The translations under genes and the position numbers were made by a program. DNA of 27,738 nucleotides. It comes from Candidatus Rifleibacteriota bacterium. GTDB lineage: Bacteria > UBP17 > UBA6191 > JACPRK01. This document shows positions 22,312 through 27,738 of the stretch, one piece after another. The notes beneath the pieces are model-generated. The model was not told the origin of the DNA. It saw nothing but the letters and a program-made list of their open reading frames with translations, and ran no database searches. The stretch spans positions 1 to 27,738 of the forward strand of contig JACQZL010000412.1 of NCBI GenBank assembly GCA_016213865.1, in the 5' to 3' direction. Each line of letters opens with the position of its first letter. Position 1 is the stretch's first letter.

Positions 22312-22961
22312 GGTTCATCCCCTTCGAGGAGATGTTCCAGGCGCGGGGCCGACGTGGCCATCTGCGGCGCGGCACTCTCGAGGCTGTCGAGGGTAGGGGG
22401 ACCCATCGGCGGTGGGTCGGCCCCACCGGACTGGGTCGAGGCGCGGGGGGCCGCAGCCAGGAGCTTGTATGTGCCGTCCAGGTACCGGGCGCCGAACCGG
22501 CTTCGGCCCACCACTCGACCCGTTATCTCCACTCGGGCCCCCTCCATCAGCGCCGTGGACGAGGTTTCGCCGGTCTCGGAGGGGGGCGCGGCGCCCACGG
22601 TTTGCGATATGGGCTCGCGCGGTTGAGGCAACGCCTGGGATTCGCACCGCAGAGAGAAGGTCTCGCCTTCCGAGTTGAGCACGAGCCAACTCCGGTCGGG
22701 CGCCACTGCGGTCACGATCCCGACCCTTCGCACCTGCGCGGACGCGTCCTCTTCGTCCCGCACGAGCTCGGTCAGGCCCGGTGCTGGAACCGCAACGGCC
22801 TCCACGCTGCGCCGACGGGCCCAGTGCTCCCTTGCGGTCGTCGATCCGACGAGCAGCCCCGCGAGCAAGAAGGAGACAACTGCCAGGGTCTTGGGCGAGA
22901 GCCGCCCGTGCCACCCGCCGTCTCGCCCAGGGTTGTCCGAGTATGCAGCCCGCCAGGACAT
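22308..22961 (-). CDS. Membrane-anchored OB-like protein, first gene of the pseudopilin operon
   Basis: The product has 217 residues. A polar N-terminus is followed by one membrane helix (TLAVVSFLLAGLLVG). The outer part has the strand pattern of an OB-type barrel (VRRVGIVTAVAPDRSWLVLN, GETFSLRC, GARVEITGRVVGR, YLDGTYKLLAAA) and a Pro/Ser-rich tail. No standard type II secretion component matches; topology is like GspC (one helix, outer domain) but the sequence is not. ATG 22961 is chosen because the sigma70-like promoter at 23029-23057 lies upstream of it and inside the longer open frame to 23078. The end overlaps the GspI-like gene by ATGA, so it is translated with the pilins and may be a pilus-assembly partner. 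Family not recognised. Confidence 0.72.
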   Translation of the reverse strand: MSWRAAYSDNPGRDGGWHGRLSPKTLAVVSFLLAGLLVGSTTAREHWARRRSVEAVAVPAPGLTELVRDEEDASAQVRRVGIVTAVAPDRSWLVLNSEGETFSLRCESQALPQPREPISQTVGAAPPSETGETSSTALMEGARVEITGRVVGRSRFGARYLDGTYKLLAAAPRASTQSGGADPPPMGPPTLDSLESAAPQMATSAPRLEHLLEGDEP

Positions 22962-23028
22962 GATCTTGCCCCATTTCGATGGAGGACCCCATCCGCCGTT
23001 GGCCAAGCCGGCCTTCGCAATCGCCCCA

Positions 23029-23057
23029 AACCTACCACGACCGCCTGGAGCTGTCAA
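23029..23057 (-). promoter_or_regulatory. Sigma70-like promoter for the minus-strand pseudopilin/kinase operon
   Basis: Read on the minus strand: TTGACA (23057-23052), 17-nt spacer, TAGGTT (23034-23029). The -35 box is a perfect consensus; the -10 is weaker. It would give a leader of about 60 nt before ATG 22961. Confidence 0.5.
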
Positions 23058-23107
23058 ATCGGGTGCGCACTCCGGCAAATCCCGGGTTCATTGGAGGAAA
23101 CAGGCTC

Positions 23108-23136
23108 TTGCCTCGTACGCCGCGGCAGGCTACACT
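23108..23136 (+). promoter_or_regulatory. Sigma70-like promoter for the plus-strand propeller-pilin operon
   Basis: TTGCCT (23108-23113), 17-nt spacer, TACACT (23131-23136), about 40 nt before ATG 23176. Each box has 4 of 6 consensus bases. It faces away from the promoter at 23029-23057, so the two operons may be controlled together. Confidence 0.45.
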
Positions 23137-23175
23137 GACCGGCGCTCAGGGAGAGTTCTGATTGGGGCGACCATC

Positions 23176-25482
23176 ATGGGTCTGTCTGCGGCAACAGGGC
23201 CAACTCCACGACGCGGGTTCGCATACGCGCTCGTGCTGATGGCGCTTTTCGTGCTGTCTGGCGCGCTCGCTGTCTCGTACACCCAGCTCATCGACGATTT
23301 GAGGGGAACGAAGCGGCTATCCGACGACACGACTCACCTGTACCTGGCCGAAGCCATCATGGCCAAGGCGATCAACCGCCTCAAAAAGGTGCCCTGGAGC
23401 CAGCGATGGTACGCGCAGCCGGGGGCCGTCCCCAGTGACCGCGGGACTTATCGCGACGCGGATTACTACCTGTCCGTCCAGGACGTCGCTGACACGACCG
23501 GCACGGCGTTGCGCGATCAGACAGACATCTTCCTGAAGGTGAACTACCTGGACCAGAGCCTCAACTACCTCGAGCGCGTCCGCGTGCGCGTGCCCAGTGA
23601 GACCCGCCCGACCCAGGCCAACATCCGGCGGATGATGCGCACTTCGGAAAACGTCGAGACGCGCTCCGGCAAGTCAATGGCCCTGGTCCGTCTCGAGCGC
23701 GAAGAGAGCGAGCGCGAGGCACGGCGGGCCGCGACCAACGTGCTGGGTCGTTTCGCCAGGCACCTGCTGGCTCAGGGGTTGCCGCCGGCGCGGGTGGTCG
23801 AGGTGCTGAGGAGGGGAGACGGCCGTCCTGCCGTCAGCATTGCATGGTGGCGGCAGTTGCTCGAGGGCGCCCAGTTCCTGCTGCGTCCGCGAGCGGCCTA
23901 CGCAGGGATCGGACAGGACGAATCGGCGCGCGAGGAGAACCGCGCCGAGCGCAACGTCCTTTCTCGCGAGGCGCTGGACCCCGCGTTTCCACGAGACGCC
24001 GCCAGCGTCGCCGTGCGCCTGCGCACCACGAGCTACGCGACCCAGGTCGAGCTGGAGAAGACGATCCTCGAGAAGATTCTGGAGGGTGACAGGATCCTCT
24101 TTGCCGTGCCGCCTGCGGGCGGGGCGCTTCCAGCCGCGATTGCCGCGTATGAGGAGGCCCTGCGCGCCGCGGAGAGCCAGGACGCGGTGAACCGCGTCGA
24201 GACGATTCCCCGCTGCCTCTACCGACTGGCCGCGGCCAAGACCGCGCAGGCGGAAGGGCACGTCTACGACCTGTTCGATTCGAGAGGCAACTTGCAGACA
24301 CGGCTGTCGGGGCCTCCGAGCCGCACCGATCTCCTGGATGAAGCCGGCGCACTCTACGCCCGGATCGTCCGCGACCACCCGAACTCCGTCGAGGCGCCGC
24401 ACGCTTACATCCCGTGGGCGTGGACCGAGATGAAGAAGGTCCCGGGTACGAACGCCGGAGCGTGGAACGCTGCCCGGTCTCGGGCCTACGTTCATCTGGA
24501 GGAACTGCGCCGCAAGTACCCGCTCTATCACCTCTGGGACGAGGAGGCGATCGTCTCCGTCCCCGGTTCGCCCGGAGCGCTTGCTCCCATCTCCGACGAG
24601 CTCGTCTACTACGTCGAGACCCAGATCAAGCCTCGCATGCTCTGGACTCGCTCGGACCCATACCTCGGCAGCGATGCCTACGGCAACTATCGGGTCACCT
24701 TCATCGTCGTCGGTGACCCCGACTACGGGAACGTCCGCCCCCTCTTCCCGCCGTTTGCTCTCACCAAGGCCCCGACCGTCTCTCCCGACGGCTCGCGGAT
24801 TGCCTTCCTGGCCTTCGTCGAGAAGCGATGGGACCTCTTCCTGGCCAACTCGGATGGGTCCGACGTGCGCCAGCTCACACGTGACCTGGTCGAGGTGGAC
24901 AACCCCAGCTTCTCGCCGACCGGGCGGGAGATCACCTTCAATTCCCGGCGCTCGGGCACCTGGGCGATCTACTCGATCGGGGCCGACGGCGGCGGACTGC
25001 GCCGGATTGCCGCCATCAGCGGCGACTGCGGCCGCGCACCGATCTCTCCGAACGGACAGTCCATCGCGTTTGCCAGCGCCGGTTCCAGTGGCCGCGTGGC
25101 CATCTGGGTGGGGAACGCGGACGGCTCCAACCTCCGACAATTGACGGACCCGTCTTCCGGCATCAACGACTACGACCCGTCGTGGTCGCCCGACGGGACA
25201 GAGCTGTTGTTCAGTCGCGAGCCCGGCTACCCGTGCCAGATCTGGTTGATGAGGGCCGACGGTTCGGGGCAGCACGCTCTGACCAACCGCAGCGCGCACC
25301 CCGAGCAGAGTTACTCGGCCTCGTGGTCCCCGGACGGCGGCAAGATAGCGATGGTCAACGGGGAGCGCTGGTACGGATGGCCTGCGCAGATGAACCGTGA
25401 CGGGACCGGGTTTCGTAGGTGTTCCTCCGAATCGATGGGGCGTTGTGGTCGGGCCCCCATCTTTGCCGCCGGAGCTCCATAG
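23176..25482 (+). CDS. GspK/PilX-like pseudopilin with C-terminal TolB-like beta-propeller
   Basis: The product has 768 residues. The N-terminus reads RRG then FAYALVLMALFVLSGALAVS, a prepilin-type helix with Leu instead of Glu at +5, as GspK proteins have. A helix (THLYLAEAIMAKAINRLKK) follows, then ~500 residues of mixed, largely helical sequence with a TPR-like part (GALYARIVRDHPNSVEA). The C-terminal ~235 residues are TolB/PD40 blades: PTVSPDGSRIAFLAF, NPSFSPTGREITFNSRRSG, APISPNGQSIAFASAG, DPSWSPDGTELLFSRE and ASWSPDGGKIAMV. In type II secretion GspK caps the tip with GspI and GspJ, and those two are encoded divergently 200 nt away. ATG 23176 is the start nearest the prepilin motif, with the promoter boxes upstream; the longer open frame is promoter and antisense DNA. 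The propeller may bind protein or polysaccharide outside; that is inference. Confidence 0.87.
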   Translation: MGLSAATGPTPRRGFAYALVLMALFVLSGALAVSYTQLIDDLRGTKRLSDDTTHLYLAEAIMAKAINRLKKVPWSQRWYAQPGAVPSDRGTYRDADYYLSVQDVADTTGTALRDQTDIFLKVNYLDQSLNYLERVRVRVPSETRPTQANIRRMMRTSENVETRSGKSMALVRLEREESEREARRAATNVLGRFARHLLAQGLPPARVVEVLRRGDGRPAVSIAWWRQLLEGAQFLLRPRAAYAGIGQDESAREENRAERNVLSREALDPAFPRDAASVAVRLRTTSYATQVELEKTILEKILEGDRILFAVPPAGGALPAAIAAYEEALRAAESQDAVNRVETIPRCLYRLAAAKTAQAEGHVYDLFDSRGNLQTRLSGPPSRTDLLDEAGALYARIVRDHPNSVEAPHAYIPWAWTEMKKVPGTNAGAWNAARSRAYVHLEELRRKYPLYHLWDEEAIVSVPGSPGALAPISDELVYYVETQIKPRMLWTRSDPYLGSDAYGNYRVTFIVVGDPDYGNVRPLFPPFALTKAPTVSPDGSRIAFLAFVEKRWDLFLANSDGSDVRQLTRDLVEVDNPSFSPTGREITFNSRRSGTWAIYSIGADGGGLRRIAAISGDCGRAPISPNGQSIAFASAGSSGRVAIWVGNADGSNLRQLTDPSSGINDYDPSWSPDGTELLFSREPGYPCQIWLMRADGSGQHALTNRSAHPEQSYSASWSPDGGKIAMVNGERWYGWPAQMNRDGTGFRRCSSESMGRCGRAPIFAAGAP

Positions 25483-25498
25483 GAAAGGCAGGTGCGCG

Positions 25499-26212
25499 AT
25501 GCCGCGGTGTTCCCTGGCCATCTTCGGTTACCGCCAGCCCGGTGCCCTTCGCACAGTCGTGTCTGGCCTTCTTCTCCTGCTATTCGCGTCGGCTCTCGGT
25601 TGCGGCCGTCGGGAGGCCCAGCCGGCCGCGGAGCTCACTGCCGTCACCGGTTCCGTGAACGTCAACTCGCAGCCGGCCCAGGTGGGCCGGTCGCTGGTCC
25701 TTGGAGACCTGATCGAACTGGCCCCCGGCAGCCGCGGTCAGGTCGTCTTCACGGATGGAGCCCGAGTCGAGCTCCTTGGCGAGGCCGGCCAGGGGACCAG
25801 TCTGAAACTGGCCTATCCGGTCACGGGTGCCCTGGCAACCACGCTGGAGCTTGGTCGCGGGACCCTCTCCATGTTCGTCCCAAAGGGGGTAGCAGGTCAG
25901 ACACGCTACGAGGTCGAGACGGCCAACTGCACGACCTCCATCGAGGGGACTGTCTTCCTCGTTTCCGCCCTGGGGGCCAAAACCCGCGTGCTCGTGGCGG
26001 ACGGGGGTGTGAAAGTGGCGAACCCGCTTGGAGCCGTGACGGTCTCGAAAGGCTTCGAGGCCGTCGCCCGTGATGGAGAGGCCCCTGTCCTCCTTGCAGA
26101 ACCGTACGATGTCCGGGAGGGCCCCGGGAAGGTCGTCGAGGACCTGCTGGAGAATTCCAAACACCTTCGGTCGCTTCGCGATCGCGACTTTCGCCCGCGG
26201 GGGGGGCAGTGA
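25499..26212 (+). CDS. FecR-domain lipoprotein
   Basis: The product has 237 residues. ATG 25499 follows GGCAGGTG. A signal peptide (VVSGLLLLLFASALGCG) ends at Cys in an ALGC box, a probable but not perfect lipobox. The mature protein has the FecR signature, VTGSVNVNS then VGRSLVLGDLIELAPGSRGQ, VVFTDGARVELLG, and later ETANCTTSIEGTVFLV, where the usual text is (T)PxAxxxxRGTxF. FecR domains occur in sigma-regulator proteins and in envelope or sensor proteins; no sigma factor is present here, so a surface or periplasmic structural role is likelier. It lies 16 nt after the propeller-pilin gene and overlaps the CHASE2 gene by GTGA, so the three form an operon. Confidence 0.86.
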   Translation: MPRCSLAIFGYRQPGALRTVVSGLLLLLFASALGCGRREAQPAAELTAVTGSVNVNSQPAQVGRSLVLGDLIELAPGSRGQVVFTDGARVELLGEAGQGTSLKLAYPVTGALATTLELGRGTLSMFVPKGVAGQTRYEVETANCTTSIEGTVFLVSALGAKTRVLVADGGVKVANPLGAVTVSKGFEAVARDGEAPVLLAEPYDVREGPGKVVEDLLENSKHLRSLRDRDFRPRGGQ

Positions 26213-27738
26213 GGCCCGACTGGCGCCGACTGCTCCTTGGTGCGGTCACGGGCACGGTGGTGGCGGTCATCTACTCGGCCGTACCGCGCTCCGGCGTGCT
26301 CGACAGGCTGGAAACCGATCGACTCGTGCGCCTGATGCGGCGCACTCCGCGAGCCCACGCTTCCCCGGTCGTCATCGTGGGGCTGGACGAACCGGCGATG
26401 CGGTCGATGAGCACGACCAGCGTGCCCGGTTTCGACCGGGCCGCCTTCAGCCGGCTCGTGAAGATGATCGCAGCCGCCAGGCCGAGAGTGCTCGGCGTGG
26501 ATGTTCTGTTCGCCAAACCTCGTGCGCCGGATGGAGACCGCCTGCTCGGTGAGGCGCTTGCAGGGGCTCCCTCGCCGGTCGTGGCCGCGGCGCTCGAGTT
26601 CGAGTCCGCTGCCGGCGAGCCCAGACTGGTCGAGCCGATGGCCGAGCTTTCGTCGCGCGGGCTCGCGTTCGGCGTGGCCAACACTGCCCCGGACGACGAC
26701 GGCGTCGTCCGCAGGGTCGCGCTCCTGCGCTACCACCAGGGCAACCGCTTGCCGCACCTCGGTCTCGAACTGGCCCGACGCTATCTTGGAAGCGACCTGA
26801 CGCGGGTCACGGAATCCGGGCTCTGGCTGCGCAGTCCTCAGCCCGGCTGCGACCGGTTCGTACCGATCGACGCGGCGACCGGCTCGACCTTGCTTCCCTA
26901 CGGTGGGCCAGATCGGTTCAGTGTGCTCGACGCGTCGAAGCTCCTGGGCAACAACACCCTGGAGCCCGGTGCCGCCGAGATGCTTCAAGGGCGCATCGTG
27001 CTCGTGGGGGCCACGGGCGGCGCCCAGGGGGATCTCCACCTCACGCCCTATGGTACCGCCACCGGTCGCGGCGGGTTGGTGCCGGGGGTCGTCGTGCTGG
27101 CCCACATCGTCGACGGGATCGTCAGCGATCGCCTGCTGGCCCAGCCCGGTCCGGGCGTTCGCTCCATCGTTGGCGGAGGTGCGATTGTCCTCGGGACCGC
27201 GTTGCTCTCGCTTTGCCCGCCGTTCTGGGCGGTTGGGCTCCTGGTCCTTCTGGGGTCGCTGACCGCGATCGGGACCATGATCGCGTTTGACCACGGTCTG
27301 GCAATCGGCGGCCTGACCTTCGCCCTGGCCCTGCTCGCAGGCCAGTTCTCGGTGCTGACAGCGCGGCTGGCGTGGCAGCACGGCGAGACCCTTGCGAGAC
27401 CCGACGGTTCGAGTGCCTCGTGGCTCGCTCGCACCGGGCGGACTTTGCTCGAGTCCGCGACAGCTCCGGAGTCGCTGGCGGTGACCGTGGTCGTCCTCGA
27501 GTCGACCGAACTGACACGGCGCGCGCTGGCCTGGGACGCCAGAAGGCAGGCCGAAGCGGTCGCGTGGTTCCTGGAGGCGGTCGAGGGTCTTTCGCAAGCC
27601 GGTGCATGGGTCCAGCAGCGAGGCCCGTTCCGGGTTCTGGCGATGTTCCACGGGACGGGTCCGGAGAACGAGTCGCCGCGAGCCAGCCCGGCTGACCCGG
27701 CTCGCGCCGGGTCAGAGCCGGCAGGGACGCCGGCCCTA
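26209..27738 (+). CDS. CHASE2 sensor with degenerate class III cyclase-like domain (3' partial)
   Basis: GTG 26209 overlaps the FecR gene stop (GTGA). The 510 residues in the window start with a membrane helix (LLLGAVTGTVVAVIYSA), then a CHASE2-type outer domain: SPVVIVGLDEPAMRSMS, RPRVLGVDVLFAKP, RGLAFGVANTAPDDDGVVRR, GRIVLVGATGG and VVVLAHIVDGIV. Then come three membrane helices near residues 325-390. The cytoplasmic part resembles a class III adenylyl/guanylyl cyclase N-terminus (LAVTVVVLESTELTRR, FLEAVEGLSQAGAWVQQRG, FRVLAMFHG), but the first metal Asp is Glu and the second is missing, so it is probably inactive or a binding domain. The gene runs off the right edge, so the C-terminus is unknown. 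CHASE2 proteins sense external or periplasmic signals. Confidence 0.87.
   Translation, partial: MRPDWRRLLLGAVTGTVVAVIYSAVPRSGVLDRLETDRLVRLMRRTPRAHASPVVIVGLDEPAMRSMSTTSVPGFDRAAFSRLVKMIAAARPRVLGVDVLFAKPRAPDGDRLLGEALAGAPSPVVAAALEFESAAGEPRLVEPMAELSSRGLAFGVANTAPDDDGVVRRVALLRYHQGNRLPHLGLELARRYLGSDLTRVTESGLWLRSPQPGCDRFVPIDAATGSTLLPYGGPDRFSVLDASKLLGNNTLEPGAAEMLQGRIVLVGATGGAQGDLHLTPYGTATGRGGLVPGVVVLAHIVDGIVSDRLLAQPGPGVRSIVGGGAIVLGTALLSLCPPFWAVGLLVLLGSLTAIGTMIAFDHGLAIGGLTFALALLAGQFSVLTARLAWQHGETLARPDGSSASWLARTGRTLLESATAPESLAVTVVVLESTELTRRALAWDARRQAEAVAWFLEAVEGLSQAGAWVQQRGPFRVLAMFHGTGPENESPRASPADPARAGSEPAGTPAL

Overview
The window is high-GC DNA (by eye about two thirds G+C) with Shine-Dalgarno-led genes, GTG/TTG starts and many short overlapping gene junctions. 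It carries many Hanks-type Ser/Thr kinases fused to sensor domains, zinc-ribbon N-termini, HEAT and TPR scaffolds, type II secretion/type IV pilus-like pseudopilins, TolB-type beta-propellers, lipoproteins and a FecR protein. This fits a large-genome, probably uncultivated, double-membraned bacterium of planctomycete-, myxobacterium- or Riflebacteria-like lifestyle. No rRNA, tRNA or reliable phylogenetic marker is present, so the lineage is left open. No transposase, phage gene or CRISPR array was seen, but several palindromic mobile-like repeats sit between genes.

Layout. 1-3.1 kb (+): the end of a GspG-like pseudopilin fused to a TolB-like propeller and broken by an in-frame TAA, then a cyclic-nucleotide-binding histidine kinase, then a zinc-ribbon membrane protein. 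3.1-4 kb: repeat-rich spacer hiding a 42-residue membrane protein gene on the minus strand. 4-6.1 kb (+): TPR protein overlapping NAD kinase. 6.3-8.65 kb (-): a transmembrane Ser/Thr kinase split by an in-frame TAG just before its catalytic loop. 8.8-10.4 kb (+): small exported and membrane proteins, including a zinc-ribbon/PspC protein. 10.4-11.15 kb (-): exported protein. 11.5-12.45 kb (+): UPF0104/flippase-like membrane protein. 12.9-16.35 kb (-): SppA-type peptidase and a zinc-ribbon/FHA/degenerate-cyclase/kinase protein.

16.5-27.7 kb is the most unusual part, a divergent locus. To the left runs a tightly coupled minus-strand operon: OB-like membrane protein, GspI-like and GspJ-like pseudopilins, a kinase with an outer FGE/sulfatase-modifying-type domain, and a HEAT-repeat protein with a membrane segment and a second OB-like domain. 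To the right runs a plus-strand operon: GspK/PilX-like pseudopilin ending in a TolB-like propeller, a FecR-domain lipoprotein, and a CHASE2 sensor with a degenerate cyclase domain (cut by the window end). Facing sigma70-like promoters lie in the gap.

Inferred function: GspI, GspJ and GspK form the pseudopilus tip in type II secretion. Here that set is split over two divergent operons and physically linked to receptor kinases and a propeller. The locus may therefore build a propeller-tipped pseudopilus with its own signalling module. This is inference from domain content and gene order; the ATPase, secretin and inner-membrane platform genes are not in the window.
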